A stretch of DNA of 64,000 nt from Microtetraspora niveoalba (GCF_001570405.1 NZ_BBYM01000024.1:82176-146175); one strand, 5' to 3'; counted from the stretch's first letter, positions 41,474-50,036 are shown. The notes: generated by a model not told the origin, from the letters alone. Numbers and translations: made by a program.

Positions 41474-41980
41474 ATGCGTTGGGGGCGCCTCGCGGCCGTG
41501 GCGGCCATGCTCTTCCTGCTCGCCGGATCGATCCCCCGTGCCGACGAGCTCGTCGGGGTCGTACGCCATGCCTACGCCTCCCAGGGCATCCCGTACTCCT
41601 GGGGAGGCGGTCACGGGACGCGGCCCGGCCCGTCCAAGGGGACCTGCCGCGGCTACACCGGGTCCGTACGGCCCTGCCCGGCGCGGCGCACCGTGGGCCT
41701 GGACTGTTCCGGGTTCACCCGCTGGATGTACCGGCTCGCCTTCGGTGACGACGTGCTGGGGCGGGGCAACACCGACGACCACGTCCGCAGGATGCGCAAG
41801 GTGCGTACGCCGCGGCCCGGCGACCTCGTGTTCTACGGCACCCGCGCGAAGACCCACCACGTCGGCGTCTACATCGGCGCCGGCAAGATGATCAACGCCT
41901 TCGCCACCGGCACGACGACGCGGATCGACGACATCGACGCGGTGGACGACCTGCTCGGCTTCTATCACTATCCGGCATGA
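41474..41980 (+). CDS. NlpC/P60-family cell-wall endopeptidase
   Basis: 168 residues. A signal peptide or N-terminal anchor (RLAAVAAMLFLLAGSIPRA) is followed directly by the NlpC/P60 catalytic domain: YASQGIPYSWGGG, nucleophile Cys in VGLDCSGFTRW (near 77), His in KTHHVGVYIGAGK (near 128), and the third polar position near the end. It should hydrolyse gamma-D-Glu-to-diamino-acid or similar bonds in peptidoglycan stems. There is no extra cell-wall-binding module. An insertion rich in Arg/Pro with two Cys lies between the first strand and the nucleophile (GTRPGPSKGTCRGYTGSVRPCPARRT). Its stop lies 10 bases before the SARP regulator. Confidence 0.9.
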   Translation: MRWGRLAAVAAMLFLLAGSIPRADELVGVVRHAYASQGIPYSWGGGHGTRPGPSKGTCRGYTGSVRPCPARRTVGLDCSGFTRWMYRLAFGDDVLGRGNTDDHVRRMRKVRTPRPGDLVFYGTRAKTHHVGVYIGAGKMINAFATGTTTRIDDIDAVDDLLGFYHYPA

Positions 41981-41990
41981 TTGGACGTCC

Positions 41991-44900
41991 ATGGTGAGAT
42001 TGGCCGTTCTCGGGCAGTGCCGCGCAGAAGTGGCGGGACGCCCCGCCAATCTCGGGACCTCGCGGCAGCGCGCCGTCGTCGCCAGGCTCGTCTGCGCCCA
42101 GGGGCACATCGTCTCCACCGACGGCTTCATCGAGGACCTCTGGCAGGGACAACCGCCGCCCCGCGCCCTGGCCGCGCTCCAGGTCTACGTCTCCAACCTG
42201 CGCCGGATCCTCGAGCCCGACCGCGCCCGCCGCGCGCCGGCCCGCGTGCTGGTGAGCGCCCCGCCCGGCTACCGGCTCGCCCTCGACGCCGACGCCGTGG
42301 ACGCCTGGGGGTTTCCGCGGCGGCTCGACGCCGCGGTGGCGGCGCTCCACGCCGGACGGCCGGACGAGGCCATGACGACGATCGACGAGGCGCTCGCGCT
42401 CTGGAACGGACCGGCCTTCGCCGAGTTCGCCGACGAGGTGTGGGCTGCCCCCGAGGCGGCCCGGCTCGACGAGCTTCGCGCCGTCGCCGTCGACTATCGC
42501 GCCGAGGCGGCGCTCACCCTCGGCCGCCACGCGGAGATCGTGCCCGTGCTGGAACGCCACGTCCGCGCGCACCCGCTCCGCGAGAACGGCGTACGCCTGC
42601 TCGCGCTCGCCCTCTACCGGTCGGGGAGGCAGGGCGAGGCGCTGGCCGTGATCCGCCGCACGCGGGAGACCCTGGCCGAGGAACTGGGCGTGGACCCCGG
42701 CCCGGAGCTGCGCGGCCTGGAGGCCGACATCCTCGCCCAGGCCGACTCCCTCACCCCGGCCCCGCTCGCCGCGCGCGCCGTCCTGTCACCGGCGGGCCCC
42801 GCGCCGGCCGTCGTCCCCGCGGTCCAGGAGGCCGCCCGAATGATCGGCCGTACCGCGGAGCTCGCCCGCCTGATGTCGGCCGCTGGCCGGGCGATGAACG
42901 GCCTCCGGGTGGCCTGGCTCGGCGGCGACGCGGGATCGGGCAAGAGCACGTTGGCCGACGCCCTGGCGGGCGCGCTCGCCGCCGAGGGCTGGCGGACGGC
43001 GGTGGGCAGATGCCCGGAGACCGACGGCGGCGTCCCGCCCGCGTGGGCGTGGAGCGAGGTCCTGCGCCACCTCGCCGCCGCCTTCCCACCCGCTCCGGAG
43101 GCCGCCTCGCGGCTCGCGCCCCTCCTTGAGGACGACACGCGCGAGGTCGTCGGCCAGTTCTGGCTCGCCCAGGCCGTGGGGGAGTACCTGGACGGCGTGC
43201 CCGGCCCGCTGCTGATCGTGATCGAGGACGCGCATCGCGCCGACGAGGAGACGCTGCGCCTGCTCCGCCACCTGGCGGCGCGGCTGGCCAGGACCGCCGT
43301 CCTCGTGCTGCTGACCCACCGGCCCTCCGAAGCGGGCGACGACCTGACGGCGACGGGGGCCGCGCTGGCCGTACAGGCGGCCGAGCACGTCACGCTGGAC
43401 GGCCTCGGCGCCGACGACGTGGCCCGGCTGCTCCGGGAGCGCTCCGGCATGGACGTCGACACCGTCACAGTGCGGACGGTGATCGAGCGGACCGGCGGAA
43501 ACCCGCTGTTCGTGTCCGAGATCGCCCGGCTGCTCGCCGTCGACGGGCCGTCGGCGGTCCACGCGCTGCCACCCGGCGTCCGAGACCTGATCCGCAGGCG
43601 GGTGGCGCGGTTGCCCGCGACCGCCCAGACCACGCTGCGCAACGCCGCCGTCCTCGGCCGGGACGCCGACGCCGACGTGATCATCGCGATGTCCGGCGCT
43701 GACGAGGAGACCGTGCTCGACGGGCTGGAGGCGGGCGTGCTCTCCGGTCTGCTGACCGAGCCGTTGCCCGGTCAGGTGCGGTTCGCCCACGTGCTCGTCC
43801 GCGAGACCCTGTACGGCGACATCCCCCGGCTGCGCCGTACCCGCCTGCACGGGAAGGTCGTCGCCGCGCTTGAGCGGGTCAGGCCCGCGGACGTCGGCGC
43901 GCTCGCGCATCACGCGCTCGCGGCGGCGACCACGGCGGGCGCGGCGAGTGCGGCCAAGGCCGCGGAGTACGCCGCGAGGGCGGCGGAGCAGGCGTCCGCC
44001 CTGTACGCCCACAAGGAGGCGGCGGCGCTGCTCGAAGGCGCGCTGGACGCGCTCGATCTCGGCACGGGCGTGGGCGCGGGGTCGTTCTCCGGGACCGCCG
44101 CGTTCTCCGGGGCCACCGCGTTCTCCGGGGCCACCGCGTTCTCCGGGGCCACCGCGTTCTCCGGGGCCGCCGCGTTCTCCGGGATCGGCGGCGACACGGG
44201 GCCCGGGGCCGCCGCGGGCGTCCGAGGCGGCGCCGGACCCGAGGCCGGGGCGGCGGCCAGGACACGGCTGGAGTCGCTGTGCCGTCTGGTCTCCGCCAAG
44301 GCGCACGCGGGCGACGTGGTGTCCGCCCTGTCCAGGCGGGCCGAGGCGCTCGCGCTCGCCCGCGCGATCGGCGACCCGTCGCTCGTCGCCCGCGCGGCGG
44401 CCGCGTTCGACGCGCCGGTCATCTGGACGATCCAGCCGGATCGCCGGATCGACCAGGACATTGTGCGGGCGGCGCGCGAGGCGATGCCCGACGAACCGGG
44501 CGAGGCACGCTGCCGGTTCCTCGTCACGCTGGCCCACCAGTACGAAGGGCACGACCCCGAGTACGTCGAGGCGGTGAGCGCCGAGGCGCTGGAGATCGCC
44601 CGCGACCTCGGCGACCCGAGGCTGCTGTGCATGGCGCTGAACGCCCGCTACTGGGCCTGCGTGCAGCCGGAGCGGCGTGACGAGCTGGAGCGGCTCGGCC
44701 GGGACCTGCTTGAGGCGTCCTCGTCCGCCGGCCTGCTCGGCTATCAGACGCTCGGCCACTTCGCCCTCTGCATGGTCGCGCTCGGCCGTACCGACTGGGC
44801 CATGGCACGGCGGCACGCCGATCAGGCCGTGGAGCTCTCCACGAGCGGCCAGCTCGGGCTCGCGCTCGGCATCCTGGCCGTGCTCGACGCGCTGCACCTC

Positions 44901-45482
44901 CTGGTCGGCGGAGAGTTCGAGCGGGCCGAGGCCGCGTACAGCTCCATCGCCGAACAGATGGCGCAGGCGGGCGCCGCCAACGCGGTCGCGTTCGGCGCGC
45001 TCGGCAGGCTGATGGTGCGCCTGTCCTCCGGACGCGGGCACGAGTCGCTGGCCGAGATCCATGAGATGTGGGAGCGGATCCCCGACCAGGTGGGCGAGCT
45101 GTACACCCAGACGCTGATCGCCGCGGGCCGCCTGGACGAGGCCCGGGAGACGTGGTCCGCCACGCTGCCGCCCCGCCGGGACTACTACTGGCAGATCATG
45201 ACGGCGATACGGGCGGCCAACGCGATCGCCCTCGGGGACGGTGATGTGGCCCGGGAATGCCACCGGCTGCTCCTCCCGTCACGGAACGAGCTGGCAGGGC
45301 TGCACAGCGGCTCGATCACCCTGGGGCCGGTCGCTCACACGCTCGGAGAACTGGCCGAGTTCCTCGGCGACCGGGACACCGCCGCCGGACACTACGCCGT
45401 CGCCGCGGAGGTGGCCGCCCGGAGCGGCTCCCCCCACTGGCGGGAGCGGGCCCTGCGCGCGCTGGCCTCCCTCGACGGCTGA
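41991..45482 (+). CDS. Large SARP/AfsR-type transcriptional regulator with ATPase and TPR region
   Basis: 1163 residues. Residues about 1-95 are the OmpR-type winged helix of SARPs (RLAVLGQCRAEVAGRPANLGTSRQRAVVARLV), and about 100-250 the bacterial transcriptional activation (BTAD) domain. An NTPase follows with Walker A GGDAGSGKST (near 311) and the DAHRADEETLRLLRHLAARL region; the rest is helical repeats of TPR type. A run of FSGATA units (near 697-732) interrupts the helices. Such proteins activate antibiotic or developmental genes in streptomycetes and relatives. No target cluster is visible in this window; the relic P450 beside it hints at lost neighbours. It starts at an ATG 10 bases after the NlpC/P60 gene. 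Confidence 0.9.
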   Translation: MVRLAVLGQCRAEVAGRPANLGTSRQRAVVARLVCAQGHIVSTDGFIEDLWQGQPPPRALAALQVYVSNLRRILEPDRARRAPARVLVSAPPGYRLALDADAVDAWGFPRRLDAAVAALHAGRPDEAMTTIDEALALWNGPAFAEFADEVWAAPEAARLDELRAVAVDYRAEAALTLGRHAEIVPVLERHVRAHPLRENGVRLLALALYRSGRQGEALAVIRRTRETLAEELGVDPGPELRGLEADILAQADSLTPAPLAARAVLSPAGPAPAVVPAVQEAARMIGRTAELARLMSAAGRAMNGLRVAWLGGDAGSGKSTLADALAGALAAEGWRTAVGRCPETDGGVPPAWAWSEVLRHLAAAFPPAPEAASRLAPLLEDDTREVVGQFWLAQAVGEYLDGVPGPLLIVIEDAHRADEETLRLLRHLAARLARTAVLVLLTHRPSEAGDDLTATGAALAVQAAEHVTLDGLGADDVARLLRERSGMDVDTVTVRTVIERTGGNPLFVSEIARLLAVDGPSAVHALPPGVRDLIRRRVARLPATAQTTLRNAAVLGRDADADVIIAMSGADEETVLDGLEAGVLSGLLTEPLPGQVRFAHVLVRETLYGDIPRLRRTRLHGKVVAALERVRPADVGALAHHALAAATTAGAASAAKAAEYAARAAEQASALYAHKEAAALLEGALDALDLGTGVGAGSFSGTAAFSGATAFSGATAFSGATAFSGAAAFSGIGGDTGPGAAAGVRGGAGPEAGAAARTRLESLCRLVSAKAHAGDVVSALSRRAEALALARAIGDPSLVARAAAAFDAPVIWTIQPDRRIDQDIVRAAREAMPDEPGEARCRFLVTLAHQYEGHDPEYVEAVSAEALEIARDLGDPRLLCMALNARYWACVQPERRDELERLGRDLLEASSSAGLLGYQTLGHFALCMVALGRTDWAMARRHADQAVELSTSGQLGLALGILAVLDALHLLVGGEFERAEAAYSSIAEQMAQAGAANAVAFGALGRLMVRLSSGRGHESLAEIHEMWERIPDQVGELYTQTLIAAGRLDEARETWSATLPPRRDYYWQIMTAIRAANAIALGDGDVARECHRLLLPSRNELAGLHSGSITLGPVAHTLGELAEFLGDRDTAAGHYAVAAEVAARSGSPHWRERALRALASLDG
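44083..44190 (+). repeat. 18-bp coding tandem repeat (FSGATA units)
   Basis: Five to six nearly identical 18-base units, GGGGCCACCGCGTTCTCC in register, encode FSGATA repeats inside the SARP regulator. The unit length is a multiple of three, so copy-number changes keep the frame. Confidence 0.85.
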
Positions 45483-45598
45483 TCGGCGCCGGAACGCGGG
45501 ACGAGCCACCAGGCGGTCTGCCGGGTGGTCCGGTCTCGGTGGGCGGTCCGTCGGATTGCCCGCCGGACGGCCTGTCCGGGCGTCCGCGAGGTCGGCCG

Positions 45599-46237
45599 TC
45601 AGAGCGTTCCGAAGATCAGCCGCTGCCGCCGCCGGTGACCTCCGCGCAGCATGGCGAGCAGCATCACGAGAACGGGTCCCGCCATCCTGCGCAGCTCCGC
45701 CAGCTCCGACGGCAGGGCGTACTGCTCGATCCTGGGCAGCTCGAAGCGGATGCTGCCGCCCTTCCTGGCCTCCTCCTCGACGGCGTTCCAGTCCGCCACG
45801 GAGACATGCCGCTCGATGATGGGGAAGATCATCCGCTCCTCCTCCTCGATGTGCTCGTCGAGGAGATCGGCCAGCCGGGCGAGTGGTGCGGCGGCGCGGG
45901 CCGGTTCCCCCGCGACCGCGCGGATCTCGTCCAGGATCGGGTCCAGCGCGGAGTGGTCCTCGATCAGGTCGCCGAGGTCCACCTCCGCGCCCGCGGACCG
46001 TACGAGCAGGGGCCAGAGGGACGCGTCCTCGACGCTGTGGTGGTGGTGGATGCCGTCGCAGAGCCGTACGACGTAGTCGCGGATCGCGGCGGCCCGTCGC
46101 GCGTCGCACCGCTGCCGCCCCTCCGCGATCTCCCTGGTCAGCTCGGCGAGGCGGCGGGTGTCGCCCCGCATGGCGCGGTGGGTGATACGGAACCCGAGCA
46201 CGTTCGGGGTCGCGGGCGCGGTCGCTGGAGATGTCAT
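45599..46237 (-). CDS. Hemerythrin-like (HHE) domain protein
   Basis: 212 residues. Four-helix bundle with the expected metal-ligand histidines: FRITHRAMRGDTRRLAEL (first His), IHHHHSVEDASLWPLL (H-x-x-x-D/E), EDHSALDPIL, and DEHIEEEERMIFPII (H-x-x-x-E). It probably binds a di-iron centre and may sense or scavenge oxygen or nitric oxide. The C-terminal 60 residues are additional, with a hydrophobic helix (MAGPVLVMLLAMLRGG) that could associate with the membrane. It is convergent with the SARP regulator. Confidence 0.88.
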   Translation of the reverse strand: MTSPATAPATPNVLGFRITHRAMRGDTRRLAELTREIAEGRQRCDARRAAAIRDYVVRLCDGIHHHHSVEDASLWPLLVRSAGAEVDLGDLIEDHSALDPILDEIRAVAGEPARAAAPLARLADLLDEHIEEEERMIFPIIERHVSVADWNAVEEEARKGGSIRFELPRIEQYALPSELAELRRMAGPVLVMLLAMLRGGHRRRQRLIFGTL

Positions 46238-46375
46238 CGGAACTCCTCGGTCGTGGTTTCACGCCGAGAGTGCCCCGGGTCACTTGGCGTTCCTTTGGTC
46301 CGGACTAAAGCCCGAACTGTTGTGACCAGTGGTGTTGTGCGAAATCGACGGGGCGAAGCGATAGTTTGTCGGACT

Positions 46376-46585
46376 ATGGAACGGCGATGGGTGGGACCTG
46401 ACGGTTACGAGATCGTGCCCGCGATCCGCGACGGCCGCCAGGTGCTCCAGGTGTGCAGGGACGGAACGCCTGTCGCCGACTGCGGGTCCGTGGAGGAGGT
46501 CGCCCGGCATGTCGACCTCGCCGACCTTTGCGAAGTGATCTCCCTACCGGCGCGGGACGACGGCCGCCGGGCCGCCCTCTCGTAG
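46376..46585 (+). CDS. Small protein of unknown function
   Basis: 69 residues. The compact sequence (MERRWVGPDGYEIVPAIRDG, then QVLQVCRDGTPVADCGSVEEVARHVDLADLCEVI) looks like a single small alpha/beta domain. It reads divergently from the hemerythrin-like gene. The ATG has no upstream Shine-Dalgarno sequence, but an ATAGTTT hexamer lies 9-15 bases before it, so it may be a leaderless mRNA. I do not recognise the family, although similar short products occur in related actinomycetes by my recollection. Confidence 0.65.
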   Translation: MERRWVGPDGYEIVPAIRDGRQVLQVCRDGTPVADCGSVEEVARHVDLADLCEVISLPARDDGRRAALS

Positions 46586-46595
46586 TGCGCCGGCC

Positions 46596-46770
46596 GCGCT
46601 CCCGGTAGCTGCGCTTCCAGCGGTTCGCGCTGGGCTTCAGGCGGTTCGCCGTGCTGGGCTTTCGACGGTCCGGCGGCCGCGCTTCCGGTAGTCAGCCGCG
46701 CTCGGCTTCCGGTGGTTCGCCGGCCCGCGTTTCCGGTGGTTCGCCGAGCCGGGCTCGCGTAGTTCCCGGC
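46596..46770. repeat. Degenerate ~23-bp tandem repeat array (about eight units)
   Basis: Successive units of 16-25 bases contain GC(T/G)TTCCGG(T/C)(G/A)GTTC-like cores joined by GCC/GCG-rich segments, for example CGGCTTCCGGTGGTTCGCC and CGTTTCCGGTGGTTCGCC. The array fills the space between the small protein gene and the lipoprotein gene. Confidence 0.6.
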
Positions 46771-46825
46771 GCGCCGGGCGCGACCCCTCTAACCTCGGAG
46801 AATCCCGATCTGACGAGGGGGACCC

Positions 46826-47296
46826 ATGCGCCTGCCCGCCGCGCTCCGCCCGGTCGCACTCTCCTTGACCGCGCTCCCATCGGCCGCGCTTTCGTTGGCC
46901 GCACTGTGCCTCGCCACCGCCTGCGCGAGCCAGCCCGCCCGTACGGCTCCCGCCGAGGAGACGCAGATCTACGTGCTCAACCTGTACGGCGACGAGAACG
47001 GCAGAAGCGACCAACGCCCGCCGGCCCTCGTGCTGTCGGAGTTCAGCACCGTCGACGGCATGAGCTGGCAGTCCTGGGGGCCGGGTCGCGCGGTCGGCGT
47101 CGGACGGTTGAGCGGCACCTGGTGCCTTCCCCAGTGCCAGGACCGGCCCTACGACGCCACCGTCACCCTCAGCAACGTCGCGCCGTACAAGGGCGACGGC
47201 TATTTCACCAGGTACGCGGTCAAGGCGGAGCTGCCCGAGTCCGAGAGGAAGACGGCCGACCTGAAGGGAGCCCTGCCCGTCCCGGAGGCCGATTAG
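46826..47296 (+). CDS. Small lipoprotein
   Basis: 156 residues. The N-terminus is a long hydrophobic signal (LSLTALPSAALSLAALCLATAC) with lipobox L-A-T-A-C; Cys33 would carry the lipid. The mature domain of about 120 residues (TQIYVLNLYGDENGRSDQRPPALVLSEFSTVDGMSW...) is beta-rich with two Cys in a GTWCLPQCQDRPYDATVTLSNV segment that probably form a disulfide. This general arrangement resembles small actinobacterial lipoproteins; no function is known. The ATG is preceded by GAGGGGGACCC, a strong ribosome binding site. It is followed by the tRNA-Thr gene. Confidence 0.78.
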   Translation: MRLPAALRPVALSLTALPSAALSLAALCLATACASQPARTAPAEETQIYVLNLYGDENGRSDQRPPALVLSEFSTVDGMSWQSWGPGRAVGVGRLSGTWCLPQCQDRPYDATVTLSNVAPYKGDGYFTRYAVKAELPESERKTADLKGALPVPEAD

Positions 47297-47422
47297 CCGC
47301 CGCGAACGTCGCCCTCGAGGCCTTTCTCCGGCGGCGATGCGCCGTCGCACTTTGATTTCGCATCAACCGCCGGGGACGTGTATGGTTACACCTGTCCGCA
47401 GCGCGAGAGCGGCGGCGGGCAC

Positions 47423-47495
47423 GCCCCTATAGCTCAGTCGGCAGAGCGTCTCCATGGTAAGGAGAAGGTCAACGGTTCGATTCCGTTTGGGGGCT
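47423..47495 (+). tRNA. tRNA-Thr (anticodon GGT)
   Basis: 73 bases, CCA not encoded. The acceptor GCCCCTA (47423-47429) pairs with TGGGGGC (47488-47494), the anticodon stem TCTCC/GGAGA encloses the loop ATGGTAA, and the T arm is ACGG-TTCGATT-CCGT. All are standard. Confidence 0.95.
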
Positions 47496-47507
47496 CTCGC
47501 TAACAAG

Positions 47508-47536
47508 TCCCGCTCGATCCTTTCGGGCGGGTCTTT
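47508..47536 (+). terminator. Terminator after tRNA-Thr
   Basis: CCCGCTCGA pairs with TCGGGCGGG (one mismatch), followed directly by TCTTTT. Located just after the tRNA-Thr gene. Confidence 0.8.
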
Positions 47537-47703
47537 TGGCGTGATGGGAGGGGATTTCTCTTCCCGTCGCAAAACGGTTTGGGCTTCTCCCGTGAGTTAC
47601 GGCACACTGGAGGCGCTCGAGCCCCGATCACGGCCGCACGCGCGTGCGCGACAGCCGTTCAGGTCGGGTATCCTTGCGTGGCCGGTCGATTTTGCCGGTT
47701 CAA

Positions 47704-47777
47704 GGCGGAGTAGCTCAGTCAGGCAGAGCAAGCGGCTCATAATCGCTGTGTCGCCGGTTCAAGTCCGGCCTCCGCTA
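47704..47777 (+). tRNA. tRNA-Met, elongator (anticodon CAT)
   Basis: 74 bases, CCA not encoded. The acceptor GGCGGAG (47704-47710) pairs with CTCCGCT (47770-47776), with a G-U first pair. The anticodon loop is CTCATAA in an AGCGG/TCGCT stem, and the T arm GCCGG-TTCAAGT-CCGGC is standard. It lacks the initiator's three-G/three-C stem, so it is the elongator. Confidence 0.93.
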
Positions 47778-47856
47778 CTACCCTGCTCGGTTTCCCTCAC
47801 ACAGGACACCGAGTTCGGGTTGTCCAGTAGTCCCAGACGTAGAAAGGCACTCCCAC

Positions 47857-48021
47857 GTGGCTGCCACAGACGTTAGGCCGAAGATCACGCTGGCCTGCCA
47901 GGAGTGCAAGCACCGCAACTACATCACGCGGAAGAACCGGCGCAACGACCCGGATCGGCTTGAGCTGAAGAAGTACTGCCCGAACTGCAAGACGCACCAG
48001 GCGCACCGCGAGACGCGCTAA
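47857..48021 (+). CDS. rpmG: 50S ribosomal protein L33
   Basis: 54 residues from a GTG start. The sequence is a standard zinc-type L33: [46 protein letters not shown], with two CxxC knuckles. It is a component of the large ribosomal subunit near the E site. The gene is in its conserved actinobacterial place between tRNA genes and the hadAB-murB group. The 3' end of the coding sequence is repeated twice more downstream (see the repeat entry), but this copy keeps a normal C-terminus. Confidence 0.96.
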   Translation: MAATDVRPKITLACQECKHRNYITRKNRRNDPDRLELKKYCPNCKTHQAHRETR

Positions 48022-48219
48022 CCGCCGTCTCTCCGCGTCGGGGCAGGACTTTCAGAAGTACTGCCCACCCGCCCCTGTAACCGGGGCAAGACGCACCAGG
48101 CGCACCGCGAGACGCGCTAACCGCCGTCTCTCCGCGTCGGGGCAGGACTTTCAGAAGTACTGCCCACCCGCCCCTGTAACCGGGGCAAGACGCACCAGGC
48201 GCACCGCGAGACGCGCTTA
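47987..48219 (+). repeat. Triplicated rpmG tail, 99-bp tandem units
   Basis: The last 35 bases of rpmG (GCAAGACGCACCAGGCGCACC onward to the stop) recur at 48086 and 48185, at an exact 99-base period. The two added units are nearly identical and also contain CAGAAGTACTGCCC, related to the rpmG bases just before the repeat. It looks like a partial gene duplication plus tandem expansion; the new copies encode no complete protein. Confidence 0.9.
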
Positions 48220-48645
48220 ACCGCCGCCACCCCTCGAACAGGGGCGACAGGCGCGTACGGCGTGCGCGGCAGCGGCCCGATGCGTGCCGGGAGACGACGT
48301 GGGGCGGCCCCGACGGACCGCCGAGCGGTCGTCGAGTCTCGTCACGGCAGGCCATCAGACGCGTAACCGGCGTTCCCCAGTGGAGCGCCGGTTTCTCGCT
48401 TTTCAGGGCGAACGCGGCGGGACCGAACGCCTCATGTCGAGGTGTACGGCAGGGCTCGTCTTTGTCGTCTCGATACAGAACCGTGGTGGGCGTCGTTGGC
48501 GCGGGGCGACACATGATCCAACGGGTCGATCCGGCTAACGTTGGTCCTGGCCGGCGTACGGCGAAAGCCCGACCCACAACAGCCGAAGGTTGTTCTGTTA
48601 CCGTCGGCCTCTCAGCTCTGTAGCCGCGAAGGAGCACGGGCACCG
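48220..48645. other. Intergenic region between the rpmG repeat and hadA
   Basis: About 425 bases. A terminator hairpin lies at 48365-48403. The last 100 bases should hold the hadA promoter. No supported gene. Confidence 0.55.
48365..48403 (+). terminator. Rho-independent-like terminator downstream of rpmG
   Basis: AACCGGCG (48365-48372) pairs with CGCCGGTT (48386-48393) and is followed by TCTCGCTTTT. It probably ends the rpmG transcript. Confidence 0.75.
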
Positions 48646-49095
48646 ATGGCTTTGAACCGTGATTTCGTCGGGCGGGCGTACACCGCGCCCACCCCCTACG
48701 AGGTCAGCCGCGTAAAGATCAAGGAGTTCGCCGACGCGATCGGCGACACGAACCCGATCTACTCCGACAGGGCGGCCGCCGCGGACGCGGGGCACCCTGA
48801 CGTCGTCGCACCGCCGACCTTCCCGATCGTGTTCAGCCTCGCCGGCGCGGGCGAGGCGCTCTCCGACCCCGCGCTCGGGCTCAACTACGCCATGGTCGTC
48901 CACGGCGAGCAGCGCTTCGAATACCAGCGCCCCATCTACGCGGGCGACCGGCTCGTCTGCACCTCCACGATCACGGAGATCCGCAGCGTGGGCCGCAACG
49001 AGTTCCTGACCGTCCGCAGCGACGTGACGACGCCCGAGGGCGAGCTCGTCTGCCGGACCTACAACGTCATCGTCGAGCGCGGAGGGGCGGCGTAA
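48646..49095 (+). CDS. hadA: (3R)-hydroxyacyl-ACP dehydratase subunit HadA (MaoC-like)
   Basis: 149 residues; half hot-dog subunit that provides the substrate-binding wall of the dehydratase used in type II fatty-acid elongation. It has the N-terminal signature YTAPTPYEVSRVKIKEFADAIGDTNPIYSDRAAAADAGH and the central APPTFPIVFSLAGAG, but not the catalytic Asp/His pair. The rpmG-hadA-hadB-murB order matches that of mycobacteria, where HadAB makes long-chain acyl-ACP. The ATG is preceded by GAAGGAGCAC. In a non-mycolic actinomycete its partner role is more general; HadAB-type enzymes also occur there. Confidence 0.9.
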   Translation: MALNRDFVGRAYTAPTPYEVSRVKIKEFADAIGDTNPIYSDRAAAADAGHPDVVAPPTFPIVFSLAGAGEALSDPALGLNYAMVVHGEQRFEYQRPIYAGDRLVCTSTITEIRSVGRNEFLTVRSDVTTPEGELVCRTYNVIVERGGAA

Positions 49096-49097
49096 CC

Positions 49098-49526
49098 ATG
49101 GCTGCGACGGTCAAGTACGACGAGGTCACGGCCGGGCAGGAGATCCCCGCCGTCGAATACCCCGTACGCCGGGTGAACCTGGTGATGTACGCGGGTGCGT
49201 CCGGGGACTTCAACCCGATCCACTGGAACGAGCGGTTCGCCAAGTCGGTGGGCCTGCCGGACGTCATCGCCCACGGCATGTTCACGATGGCCCAGGGCGG
49301 CCGCTTCGTGACCGACTGGGCGGGCGACCCGGCCGCGGTCGTCGATTACGGCGTCCGCTTCTCGTCCATGGTGGTCGTCCCCGACGACGACAACGGCGCC
49401 GTCATCACGGTCAGCGGCGTCATCGAGGAGAAGCTCGAGGACAAGTGCGTCGTGGTCGTCCTCACGGCGAAGTCCGGCGACAGCCGCGTGTTGTCCAAGG
49501 CCCGCGCCGTCGTCCAGCTCTCCTGA
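49098..49526 (+). CDS. hadB: (3R)-hydroxyacyl-ACP dehydratase subunit HadB (MaoC-like)
   Basis: 142 residues. Carries the hydratase/dehydratase catalytic motif ASGDFNPIHWNERFAKSVGLPDVIAHG (Asp and His of the D-x-N-x-x-H motif near residues 37-42) and the following GMFTMAQGG. It pairs with HadA to form an active heterodimer that dehydrates (3R)-hydroxyacyl-ACP in type II fatty-acid synthesis. It starts two bases after the hadA stop, so the pair is translationally coupled. Confidence 0.92.
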   Translation: MAATVKYDEVTAGQEIPAVEYPVRRVNLVMYAGASGDFNPIHWNERFAKSVGLPDVIAHGMFTMAQGGRFVTDWAGDPAAVVDYGVRFSSMVVVPDDDNGAVITVSGVIEEKLEDKCVVVVLTAKSGDSRVLSKARAVVQLS

Positions 49527-49583
49527 CACGGACCCGTCCCGCTCTCCGGGTTTGCGGGGGACCGCAGGGGTAAGCGTCCCCGC

Positions 49584-50036
49584 ATGACGCGATCGAGTGA
49601 GCGGAGCGACGACGGGAGCGGGCGCGAGCCCGCCCCGGGCGTCGAGCCGGCGACCGAAACCGAGCAGGAGGAGAGGCGGGAGGCGCCGCCCGCGTCCGGG
49701 AGCGCCCAGGCTCAGGCCGTACCGCCCGGACGGCCCGAGCGGGCCATGCGCGCGTCAGGGCCGCCGCTCGCGCCGGAGAGGGTGCGGAACGCCGACGACG
49801 CGTCCCGGCGGACGGCGCACGCCTCCGAGCCGGACATCCACCCGGGAGGGACGATCGAGACGGCCCTCACGCCGTCGGGAGAGCCGTCGATGGTCGCCTC
49901 CCAGCTCCTGTGGGACGGCAGCAGCGCCACGTCGCGGATCGACCAGGCCATAGCCGAGGCGGCGCACGAGAACGCGGCCGAGAACGCGGCCGAGGACTCG
50001 GACGCGGGCTCGGGCGAGGCGGAGGCGGAGGCGTAA
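49584..50036 (+). CDS. Disordered Ala/Glu/Pro-rich protein of unknown function
   Basis: 150 residues, mostly low complexity: many Ala, Glu, Pro and Ser, with no hydrophobic core, Cys or signal peptide. A short stretch EPSMVASQLLWDGSSATSRIDQAIAEAA (about 99-128) is the only part with ordered, amphipathic character. It ends in alternating AENAAED and GEAEAEA repeats. It lies in the same orientation between hadB and murB, where short poorly conserved frames are common. It may be expressed from the hadAB operon; function unknown. The gene call itself is moderately uncertain because of its composition. Confidence 0.5.
   Translation: MTRSSERSDDGSGREPAPGVEPATETEQEERREAPPASGSAQAQAVPPGRPERAMRASGPPLAPERVRNADDASRRTAHASEPDIHPGGTIETALTPSGEPSMVASQLLWDGSSATSRIDQAIAEAAHENAAENAAEDSDAGSGEAEAEA

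Noticed and set aside
42786..45263. 825-codon minus-strand frame opposite the SARP regulator
   Set aside because: Composition-driven shadow; the plus-strand frame has all expected domains.
46596..46770. Possible CRISPR array
   Set aside because: Units are irregular and contiguous, with no constant spacers and no cas genes.
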